64,000 nucleotides of DNA from contig NZ_CP041188.1 in the NCBI RefSeq assembly GCF_006517235.1, positions 4,340,001-4,404,000 on the forward strand, written 5' to 3'. The stretch is from Pseudarthrobacter sp. NIBRBAC000502772. GTDB taxonomy: Bacteria; Actinomycetota; Actinomycetes; Actinomycetales; Micrococcaceae. The notes beneath the pieces were generated by a model. It made no database searches. It was not told where the DNA came from and saw only the letters and a program-made list of their open reading frames with translations. Numbering within the stretch: the first letter of the stretch is position 1; every line of letters starts with the position of its first letter. This document shows positions 42,737 through 49,998 of the stretch, piece by piece. The translations under genes were made by a program, and so were the position numbers.

Positions 42737-43930
42737 ATGGAGAAGGATTTGAAGGTCGGCATCGTAGGGTTCGGGCTGCGTGCCGGGCTGTGGCGCCACG
42801 CGCATAAACCGGGCCAAGGCTCGGAAGTCACCATTGTGTGTGACACAAGCGAGCGTGGCCGCGCAGATGCGGCCGAGCGCATTCCCTCCGCACGGATAAC
42901 GGCGGACCTTGATGAGTTGTTGGGCAGCGGCATTGACGCCGTACTGGTGCTCACACCGGACAACCAGCACGCCGCCGTCGCGGTCCGCACGCTAAGGGCC
43001 GGAATTACCACGTTCTGCGAGAAGCCCCTGGATGTCACCATCGAGGCTGCGGACCTCATCCTGCAGACCGCATATGAGACCGGTACGCGGCTTTATGTCG
43101 GCCACAACATGCGGCATATGCCGGTGGTGGTCCAGATGCGCGGGCTCATCGAGGAGGATCGGATCGGCGAGGTCAAGGCCATTTGGTGCCGCCACTTCGT
43201 TGGCCACGGCGGAGACTATTACTTCAAGGACTGGCACTCCGAGCGCAAAAACGTCACGTCCCTGCTGCTGCAAAAGGGAGCGCATGACATCGACGTCATC
43301 CACTGGCTAGCCAACGGTTACACGCAGCGGGTGTCAGCCGTCGGCGACCTGGCAGTCTATGGCTCGGTGACCACGCGCAGCGACAACAGCGGCAAGCGGA
43401 TGGGCGACTGGTATTCCCTGGCGAACTGGCCGCCGAGCGAGCAGCAGGACCTGGCCGCGACAATCGACGTCGAGGACATCTCCATGATGAACATGGTGCT
43501 GGACAACGGCGTGCTTGCGTCCTACCAGCAGTGCCATTTCACGCCCGACTACTGGCGGAACTACACCATCATCGGAACCAAGGGCAGGATTGAGAACTTC
43601 GGCGACGGACCCGGCGACAAGATCAAGGTCTGGACCACGCGGACGTCCGGTTTCGCCGAGCCCGATGATGTCATCGAAATCCAGGACGGCGAAGGCGGCC
43701 ACGGCGGCGCCGATCCAAACTTGATCGCCGAATTCCTGCGCTTCGCAGCCGACGGCGGCCGGACCCAGACCAGTCCCATCGCGGCCCGGCAGGCGGTGGC
43801 CGCGGGTGTCCTGGCCGCCGAATCCCTGCGCGGCAACGGCTCGGCCCGGGAAGTTCCCGCCCTCCCCGCAGAGCTCATGGACTACTTCGACGCCGGCCAG
43901 CGGCGAACGATCCCGGAATTGGTGCTGTGA
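42737..43930 (+). CDS. Gfo/Idh/MocA family oxidoreductase
   Basis: A 397-residue NAD(P)-dependent dehydrogenase. The N-terminal Rossmann motif VGIVGFGLRAGLW, then CEKPLD with the catalytic-site Lys, and the GAHDIDVIHWLANG segment with the conserved Asp and His of the active site are all present. The start is placed at 42737 because AGAAGG is ten bases before it; the ATG at 42728 is only one base from the same site. It follows the LacI gene by 24 bases and likely oxidises or epimerises the imported sugar. The substrate is not apparent. Confidence 0.92.
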   Translation: MEKDLKVGIVGFGLRAGLWRHAHKPGQGSEVTIVCDTSERGRADAAERIPSARITADLDELLGSGIDAVLVLTPDNQHAAVAVRTLRAGITTFCEKPLDVTIEAADLILQTAYETGTRLYVGHNMRHMPVVVQMRGLIEEDRIGEVKAIWCRHFVGHGGDYYFKDWHSERKNVTSLLLQKGAHDIDVIHWLANGYTQRVSAVGDLAVYGSVTTRSDNSGKRMGDWYSLANWPPSEQQDLAATIDVEDISMMNMVLDNGVLASYQQCHFTPDYWRNYTIIGTKGRIENFGDGPGDKIKVWTTRTSGFAEPDDVIEIQDGEGGHGGADPNLIAEFLRFAADGGRTQTSPIAARQAVAAGVLAAESLRGNGSAREVPALPAELMDYFDAGQRRTIPELVL

Positions 43931-43974
43931 CCGGAAATTGAGCTCGCCGCCCGAGTGGGTTCGGTTCCGGACTT

Positions 43975-44733
43975 CTACCCGCCCGCAGGCAAGGTGGTGC
44001 CCGCCCGTTCCCCCAGAGCACCGTCGGCTGTGAGGCCCAGGACCTCAACCAGGACATCTTCCTCGTGGTGAACCTCTGTAACGTTGACGGAGCGGGTCGA
44101 TCCGTCAACGACGCCTGCCGGGAAGCCGTCGAGGGTCACTCCCCATCTGTAGACTGCGGGGTCGTTAGACTCCCAGCTGACTTTGACTTCACTGATCCCG
44201 CCGACGGTGGAGAGAACCTCCACCTGTACGTTCAAGGGCGCGGCCAGCCGCTGATACAGGGGCGTTGTGCTGATGCGAACGGGGGTCTCCAAAACGTCGG
44301 TGCCGCCGGCAATCCCTGTCACCCGCAGGATCATGACTCCTTCGAACGCTGCGTTGTACCTGTGTTTGAGGACGGGATCAGTGGTGGTCCGGTCGTAGCT
44401 TCCGTCCCCATCCAAGTCCCATTCGTACTTCACAACAACACCCACGGACTCTGAGGCATCGTAAGTAATTTCCGAACCCGGGGCTCCGGAGTAGCCGCTG
44501 ACCGGCAGCCACGCCTCAACACCAGTCTGCTTCTGCTTACCCAGCGGGATGGTGATCGCTTGAACCGGCGCCCCTGAGGCCTGAGCGGATGAAGTCGGAC
44601 CGACAGTGGGAACGGCACTGGGCGGACTAACTTCCAGTGTGTTCGGGGTCGGATGCCCGCTGGGCACACCATCTGCGCAACCGGTCAATATCAGTAGTGC
44701 TGCCGCAGCGGCGGTCCAAGCGGATGCCTTCAT
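43975..44733 (-). CDS. PKD-domain lipoprotein
   Basis: A 252-residue lipoprotein with signal MKASAWTAAAAALLILTGC (Cys19 lipidated). The start is at 44733, since GGGGGAG lies just before it; an ATG four codons earlier lacks a site. A Pro/Ser-rich linker (about 25-60) leads to a PKD domain (about 85-150) with the DASESVG and YEWDLDGDGSYD signatures, then a fibronectin-like region. Such proteins mediate surface binding or protein contacts; no catalytic motif is seen. The role of this one is unknown. It lies between two sugar loci, convergent with the oxidoreductase gene. Confidence 0.8.
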   Translation of the reverse strand: MKASAWTAAAAALLILTGCADGVPSGHPTPNTLEVSPPSAVPTVGPTSSAQASGAPVQAITIPLGKQKQTGVEAWLPVSGYSGAPGSEITYDASESVGVVVKYEWDLDGDGSYDRTTTDPVLKHRYNAAFEGVMILRVTGIAGGTDVLETPVRISTTPLYQRLAAPLNVQVEVLSTVGGISEVKVSWESNDPAVYRWGVTLDGFPAGVVDGSTRSVNVTEVHHEEDVLVEVLGLTADGALGERAGTTLPAGG

Positions 44734-44838
44734 GTTCTCCCCCATGAATTGAAGTGCTCCTAGTGGACCATGAGGACCGGCACCCGTCTAGGACTCATGG
44801 CTGCCGGGGAAGCCGGACCCAGGACACAGACCTTAAAC

Positions 44839-44883
44839 ACCACAGTCCCGGCCGGAACCAAAGGTTCCAGCCGGGACTGTGGT
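44839..44883. terminator. 21-bp stem terminator downstream of 44963-46321
   Basis: Arms 44839-44859 and 44863-44883 pair with a single mismatch (44853/44869) around an AAA loop. It sits 80 bases after the stop of the binding-protein gene. Confidence 0.85.
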
Positions 44884-44962
44884 GACCACTCGCCGTCGTA
44901 CGCTTCCTGCTGAAGCTTCCTTCAGAAGCTGCACCCGGAAGAGCCCGACGGCGGCACGGGAC

Positions 44963-46321
44963 TTAGCTGATGGCGGACTTCATCTCGTCCACGGCCCTCT
45001 TGCCGGCTTCTTCTGTGGACAGGCGGTTGAAGAGGACCTCGGAGGTGTAGCGCTTGACGATTTCCTGGATGGCGCCGGCGCCCTTCGGCGGCGGGGCCGG
45101 AGCCTCGCCGAGCTCGCCCTTGATCTGGTCGATGAACTTGACCACCTTGATATCGGCGGGGGTCAGCTTTGGCTCGATGGCGGTGCGGACGTCGGAGTTC
45201 GGGTAGACGCCGCGGTCGGCAAGCAGGGCCTCGCCTGCCTTAGTGTTGTTGGCCAGGAAGTTGATGAACTTGGCCGTTTCCACGGGGTGCTTGGTGCGCG
45301 ATGACGCCGACCAGAACTGGGATGCCTTGTACCAGAGCTTGGCGTCGGCAGCCTTGCCGGTGGTGGACGGGAACCGCAGGATCTGCAGGTCGGTTCCGGC
45401 AGCCTTCTCCAGCGCCGGCAGCTGGTTGGACCACCAGAAGGCGAGCCCGTTCTTGCCCGTGGCCAGGCCACTCTGGTCCAGCGCTGCGGCCTCAGCTTCC
45501 ACAACTTCCGATGCAGACGGCACAGCCTTCTTCTCGCTGAGCTCCTTCAGGAAGGCCCACCAGTCGGCGATGTCCGAGGGCTCGAATCCCAGCTTGCCGT
45601 CAGACGTGTACAGGGACTTGCCGTTCTGCCGGAGCCAGACTCCCAGCGAGGCCTCGTCCGTTCCGTAGGCGGCAGAGCCGTACGTACCCTTCGGGGACTT
45701 CCCAGTGAGTTCGGCGGAGATGCGGCCGAAGTCTTCCCAAGTCCAGGTCTTGTCGTCGGGAAGTTCAACGCCTGCAGCCTTGAAGACGGCCGGGTTGGCC
45801 AGGATGGTGGCCGCGTTGATGCCGGCGGCGATGCCGGTCAGGCCGTCTTCGCTTTTGCCGGCGTTGAGGGCTGCTTTGTCCAGCTTTGACGTGTCGACCT
45901 CGTACTTGGAGAGGTCCAGCAGGGCACCGCGGGTTGAGTACTCCGTGATGTATTTTTCGTCCATCTGGATGATGTCCGGGGCGTCGTTGGCGGCGACCTG
46001 GGTGGCCAGCTTGTCCCAGTATCCGCTCCAGTCGCCGTACTCCGGCTTGATCTTGATGTCGGGGTTCTCGGCCTCGAACGCCGCGATGGCCGCCTGCGTC
46101 AGCTGGGCGCGCTTGTCGCTGCCCCACCAGGAGAAGCGCAGCTCAACGGGCCCGCCGTCGCTCTGCGGGGAGGCTCCCCCGCCGCAGGCACCCAGGGCAA
46201 GCACGACGGCGGCTGCCGCGGCAACCACGCCCGTCTTGCGGAACCGGCGGGGTGCGCCGGTGGATGGCAACTCTGCCGTACGTTTCTTGGCATCTGACTC
46301 AGTGCGGTGAAAAAGCGCCAC
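44963..46321 (-). CDS. ABC sugar importer solute-binding lipoprotein
   Basis: A 452-residue family 1 solute-binding protein starting GTG at 46321 after CGGAG. The signal has an unusually long charged n-region (30 residues, including RRFRK) before the hydrophobic core and lipobox LGAC (Cys46). No internal Met offers a shorter start. The mature protein is a close paralogue of 4215-5504 (WWGSD, EYGDWSGYWDKLATQVA, DAPDIIQMD). It has its own promoter, and the cognate permeases at 46536-48420 lie upstream on the same strand. Confidence 0.93.
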   Translation of the reverse strand: MALFHRTESDAKKRTAELPSTGAPRRFRKTGVVAAAAAVVLALGACGGGASPQSDGGPVELRFSWWGSDKRAQLTQAAIAAFEAENPDIKIKPEYGDWSGYWDKLATQVAANDAPDIIQMDEKYITEYSTRGALLDLSKYEVDTSKLDKAALNAGKSEDGLTGIAAGINAATILANPAVFKAAGVELPDDKTWTWEDFGRISAELTGKSPKGTYGSAAYGTDEASLGVWLRQNGKSLYTSDGKLGFEPSDIADWWAFLKELSEKKAVPSASEVVEAEAAALDQSGLATGKNGLAFWWSNQLPALEKAAGTDLQILRFPSTTGKAADAKLWYKASQFWSASSRTKHPVETAKFINFLANNTKAGEALLADRGVYPNSDVRTAIEPKLTPADIKVVKFIDQIKGELGEAPAPPPKGAGAIQEIVKRYTSEVLFNRLSTEEAGKRAVDEMKSAIS

Positions 46322-46365
46322 TGGGTACTCCGATCTTCGTTGATCTGGCTAGGGGGAAAGTAAAC

Positions 46366-46418
46366 GAGAAAGCGTTTTCTTAGTTCTCATACTACAAGTA
46401 CCTGACTTGTATTACAAG
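46366..46418 (-). promoter_or_regulatory. Promoter, LacI-type operator and overlapping palindromes for 44963-46321
   Basis: Minus strand TTGTAA (46417-46412) and TAGTAT (46394-46389) are 17 bases apart. Downstream is GAGAAAGCGTTTTCT (46366-46380, plus reading), the shared operator. Two further palindromes share bases over the core promoter: TACAAGT-n5-ACTTGTA (46393-46411) and CTTGTATTACAAG (46406-46418), the latter resembling GntR-family sites. The promoter thus seems to take two kinds of regulator. Confidence 0.7.
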
Positions 46419-46535
46419 ATGTTTTTCTTGCCTTGGCCTCGGCGGATCATCCACGCGACACGGCACGGCGGGATACGCCAAATGACCCGTCCCCAAGGGA
46501 CGGGCCATTTGGCGGAGCAAGGTGTTTCGCTGGAT

Positions 46536-47486
46536 CTACTTGATACCTGTGGTGGCGATGCCCTTGATAAGGAACCGTTGGCCGAAGAGGAACACCAGGA
46601 ACACCGGCAGGAGGGACACGATGGACATCGCGAACAGCGATCCCCAGCTGGTGGCGGACTGCGAATCCACGAAGGCGCGCAGCGCCACCGGAACGGTGAA
46701 CATGTCCGGATCCGTCAGGTAGATCAGGGCCCCGAAGAAGTCGTTCCACGTCCAGATGAAGGTGAAGATGGTGGTGGTGGCCAGGGCCGGCACCATCAGG
46801 GGCAGGATGACCCGCAGGAAGATGCGCGGGTGGCCGGCGCCGTCGATCCTTGCCGCTTCATCCAGGTCCTTCGGGATGCCGCGGATGAACTGGACCATCA
46901 GGAACACGAAGAACGCGTCCGTGGCCAGGAGCTTCGGAACGATGAGCGGCCAGAACGTGTTCACCCACCCGATCTGTGAAAACAGGATGTACTGCGGCAC
47001 GATCACCACGTGGAACGGGAGCATGATGGTCAGCAGCATGATGCCGAAGAACAGCTTCTTGCCCGTGAACTGGAGCCGCGCGAACGCGTAGGCAGCCATG
47101 GAACACGAGATCAGGTTTCCCAGGATGGAGCCGATCACCACGATGGCCGAGTTGAGCATGTAGTGCCCGAACGGGTGCGTCAGCGCGGACCAGCCGTCGG
47201 TGTAGTTGCTCATCTCCAGGCTGTTGAGCCACAGGCCGGGCTCCCGGAAGATCAGCTCATTGGCCCGGAGCGATGAGACAACCATCCACAGCAGCGGGTA
47301 GATCATGAGGCCGCCGGCGAGGATCAGGATGCCATGTTTGATCAAGGCCCTGGTGCGGGCAGCCCGGCTAAAGGCGAGCGTGCCGCGGGATTCGCGGCGT
47401 TTCGCGGGCTTGCGGTGATTCGTTGGCTTACCGGCGCCGGCGGTGTTTTTGTCCGGGGCGGGCAGCGTCTGAAGCTTAGTCGTCAT
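46536..47486 (-). CDS. Sugar ABC importer permease (MalG/UgpE type)
   Basis: A 316-residue permease. The start at 47486 (MTTKLQTLPAPDKN) overlaps the partner gene by 11 bases; the longer frame upstream is the shadow of that gene. A polar basic leader of about 45 residues precedes six transmembrane segments, and the coupling loop is DEAARIDGAGHPRIF. It is closely similar to 7582-8499. Confidence 0.94.
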   Translation of the reverse strand: MTTKLQTLPAPDKNTAGAGKPTNHRKPAKRRESRGTLAFSRAARTRALIKHGILILAGGLMIYPLLWMVVSSLRANELIFREPGLWLNSLEMSNYTDGWSALTHPFGHYMLNSAIVVIGSILGNLISCSMAAYAFARLQFTGKKLFFGIMLLTIMLPFHVVIVPQYILFSQIGWVNTFWPLIVPKLLATDAFFVFLMVQFIRGIPKDLDEAARIDGAGHPRIFLRVILPLMVPALATTTIFTFIWTWNDFFGALIYLTDPDMFTVPVALRAFVDSQSATSWGSLFAMSIVSLLPVFLVFLFGQRFLIKGIATTGIK

Positions 47487-48420
47487 AGAAAACCCAATAC
47501 TTTGCAGCGATGAAGTTGATGGCGGTGAACACACCGATGATGACCAGCAGGAACCACGCCATGGCGGAGGCGTAGCCCATGTCGAACTGGCCAAAGCCCT
47601 TCTGGTACAGGTACAGCGTGAAGAACATCGTGGAGTCCGACGGGCCGCCATTGCCGCCGGAAACGATGAACGCCTGCGTGAAGGACTGGAAGGATCCAAT
47701 GATCTGGAGCACCAGGTTGAAGAAAATGATGGGGCTGAGCATGGGAAGCGTGATCCGCCAGAACTGCTGGAGTGTGCTGGCGCCGTCCACCTTTGCTGCT
47801 TCGTAGTACATCACCGGAATCTGGCGGAGGCCTGCCAGGAAGATGATCATGGGGGCGCCGAAGGTCCATACGTGCAGCAGGACGATGGAGCCCAGCGCGG
47901 TGCTCGGATCAGAAATCCAGCCGGGACCCTGGATGCCAAACATGGCCAGGGCCTGGTTGACCAGGCCGGTGGTGCCGAAGATCTGCTTCCACAGGATGGC
48001 AACGGCCACGGAACCGCCCAGCAGGGACGGCAGGTAGAAGACGGAACGGTAGAACGGCAGTCCGCGCAGGCCCTTATCCAGCACCAGCGCGATCAGCAGC
48101 GCCACACCGAGCTGCAGCGGGACGCCTACAAAGACGTAGGTGAACGTCACGCCCAGCGAGTTGTGCAGCCGGGCGTCGGCGAACATACGGATGAAGTTGT
48201 CCAGCCCCACCCATTCCGGCGGCTGGAGCAGGTTGTAATCCGTGAAGGACAGGTACAGGGACATCAGCATCGGACCGACGGTGATGGCAACAAGGCCCAC
48301 CAGCCATGGCAGCAAGAAGATGTAGGCGGCCTTGTTGTCCCGGCCGTTCGCTTTTTTCTCCGCTGCCGTCATGGGGCCTTTACGGCGCTTGAGGGTGCTC
48401 AGTTCGCTGATGGCACTCAT
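47476..48420 (-). CDS. Sugar ABC importer permease (MalF/UgpA type)
   Basis: A 314-residue permease with six transmembrane segments and coupling loop YEAAKVDGASTLQQFW. It is closely similar to 8496-9446 (shared FLLPWL, GPMLMSLYLSFTDYNLLQPP). GGAG lies eight bases before the ATG. Its promoter, shared region 48659-48720, is more than 230 bases away, giving a long leader. Confidence 0.94.
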   Translation of the reverse strand: MSAISELSTLKRRKGPMTAAEKKANGRDNKAAYIFLLPWLVGLVAITVGPMLMSLYLSFTDYNLLQPPEWVGLDNFIRMFADARLHNSLGVTFTYVFVGVPLQLGVALLIALVLDKGLRGLPFYRSVFYLPSLLGGSVAVAILWKQIFGTTGLVNQALAMFGIQGPGWISDPSTALGSIVLLHVWTFGAPMIIFLAGLRQIPVMYYEAAKVDGASTLQQFWRITLPMLSPIIFFNLVLQIIGSFQSFTQAFIVSGGNGGPSDSTMFFTLYLYQKGFGQFDMGYASAMAWFLLVIIGVFTAINFIAAKYWVFYDD

Positions 48421-48807
48421 TGCGGCAACTCCGTTTCACGCAGCAGATCCGCTGCGGCCGGCATTCCTGCCGGGCACGGCGTCCTGGGTATGTGTCTAGC
48501 GGCCATGTGGCCTCCTTTGGTCATCGTGGCCCTCCACGTCTGGGTTGATCGCACTGGGCGATCCATATTTGCACCGTCTCCGGCGGCGGACTCACTTGGG
48601 GTGCAGCTGTCCGGATCCGGCCTCCGTCACGCGGGACGTTGAAAGCGGCTCCGTACCAAAGTAAACGGTTTCTTGACTCCTGTATAGCCCTTTGTTAGTT
48701 TTTGAGAAAGCGTTTTCTGCCACCGGATCACTTTACCCACAGTTCAACATCCGTCCCGATCCGCCGCGCCTTCAACCCTCCCGTCCACCCGAACAACAGG
48801 CAGGTCA
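48421..48807. other. Divergent intergenic region with long leader
   Basis: 387 bases between the permease and hydrolase genes. The right part has the promoters and operators described at 48661-48718. The left part is the permease leader, with two small hairpins: CGCAGC/GCTGCG and CCGGCA/TGCCGG (about 48439-48477). No gene was recognised in it. Confidence 0.55.
48661..48718. promoter_or_regulatory. Divergent promoters with two LacI-type operators
   Basis: Plus strand: TTGACT (48673-48678), 17 bases, TAGTTT (48696-48701), then operator GAGAAAGCGTTTTCT (48704-48718) at the start point. Minus strand: possible -10 TATACA (48686-48681), followed downstream by a weaker operator copy in GTAAACGGTTTCTT (48661-48674). 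Each promoter therefore has an operator just past its -10, the same design as at 5538 and 46366. Confidence 0.72.
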
Positions 48808-49998
48808 GTGAGCAAGGATTCCCGGCCGGTCCGGCCCAGCGCCATTGCAGGCTACGAGAACTGGCCTGCCTACGTCCGTGACCGGCTGCGCTACCAGGCC
48901 GCCACACCAGCCGCGCAGGACCTTTCGGACGCCCTGGGCGTTCCGGCAGTTGTTGTCCCGGCGGACGTCACCGTCCACTGGGAGGGAACGTACGACGGCG
49001 TCACCACCTCCCAGCTCAGCTGGCAGTTGGGCTTCGGTCCCCGCACCACGGGGTGGCTGATGCGGCCGGCCGCGAGTTCCGGGCCGCTGCCCGGCGTGCT
49101 GGCCCTGCACTGCCACGGCGGAAACAAGTTCGGCGGAGCGGACCGGCTGGTCACGCTCCCCGAGCCCCACCCCTCCGCGGCGGAAGCCCGCACCGGGCAC
49201 TATGAAGGGCGCGCACTGGCCACAGATGTCGCCCGCCAGGGCTTCGCCGTCCTGGCCCACGACGCCTTCTCGTGGGGCAGCAGGCGCTTCGACCTGTCCA
49301 CCCCGCCGTGGCGGACGGAATCCGCACTGGAGGCGAGGAATTCGCAGTGGCGGGAGGCCGGCGTCGTACCTTCCGACGCCGAACTGTACAACGCCGCCGC
49401 GGGAATCCACGAGGACACCGTGGCCAAGGCCGCGGGCCTGCTGGGCACCAGCCTGGCGGGGATGGTGGCCCACGATGACCTGGCCGCCCTGGAGATCCTT
49501 GCCGGCCTGCCGGGGGTGGACGCGGAGCGGCTGGGGTGCATCGGGTTCTCCGGCGGCGGCGGCCGGGCACTGGCCCTGGCGGTCCTCAGCCCGCGGATCC
49601 GGAACTACGTGGTGACGTGCATGATGGCCACGTTCCATTCGCTGCTGCCCGCCTACCTGGATGCCCATTCCTGGCTGCTCCAGACTCCTGGCCTCTGGAC
49701 GCTGGGCGACTGGCCGGAACTGACCGGCAGATCCGCCGCACAAGGACTACTGGTGCAGTACGCGCTGGCCGATGAGCTGTTCCCGGAAGAAGGGATGCGG
49801 GACGCCCACCGGATCCTGGAGTCCCTGCACCGAGCCGGCTCCTACACCGGGAGTTTCTGGCCGGGCGGGCACGTTTTCACGGTCGAGATGCAGAATGAAG
49901 CCATCAGCTACCTGTCCAGGACCCTGGGCGCAGCGGGACCCGCCCGCCCGCAGCCTTTCGCCACGTCCAACCCCTTAGCCACCGAGGACCCCAGATGA
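48808..49998 (+). CDS. Alpha/beta hydrolase (dienelactone hydrolase/acetyl-esterase type)
   Basis: A 396-residue cytoplasmic protein starting GTG at 48808 after AGGCAGG. It has the large alpha/beta-hydrolase form: LALHCHGGNKFGG oxyanion loop, nucleophile elbow GFSGGGGR (Ser near residue 250), acid in ADELFPEEG, and His in GGHVFTVEMQ. No signal peptide is seen. In a sugar operon a deacetylase or carbohydrate esterase acting on imported acylated oligosaccharides is plausible. Its stop overlaps the next ATG by four bases. Confidence 0.83.
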   Translation: MSKDSRPVRPSAIAGYENWPAYVRDRLRYQAATPAAQDLSDALGVPAVVVPADVTVHWEGTYDGVTTSQLSWQLGFGPRTTGWLMRPAASSGPLPGVLALHCHGGNKFGGADRLVTLPEPHPSAAEARTGHYEGRALATDVARQGFAVLAHDAFSWGSRRFDLSTPPWRTESALEARNSQWREAGVVPSDAELYNAAAGIHEDTVAKAAGLLGTSLAGMVAHDDLAALEILAGLPGVDAERLGCIGFSGGGGRALALAVLSPRIRNYVVTCMMATFHSLLPAYLDAHSWLLQTPGLWTLGDWPELTGRSAAQGLLVQYALADELFPEEGMRDAHRILESLHRAGSYTGSFWPGGHVFTVEMQNEAISYLSRTLGAAGPARPQPFATSNPLATEDPR

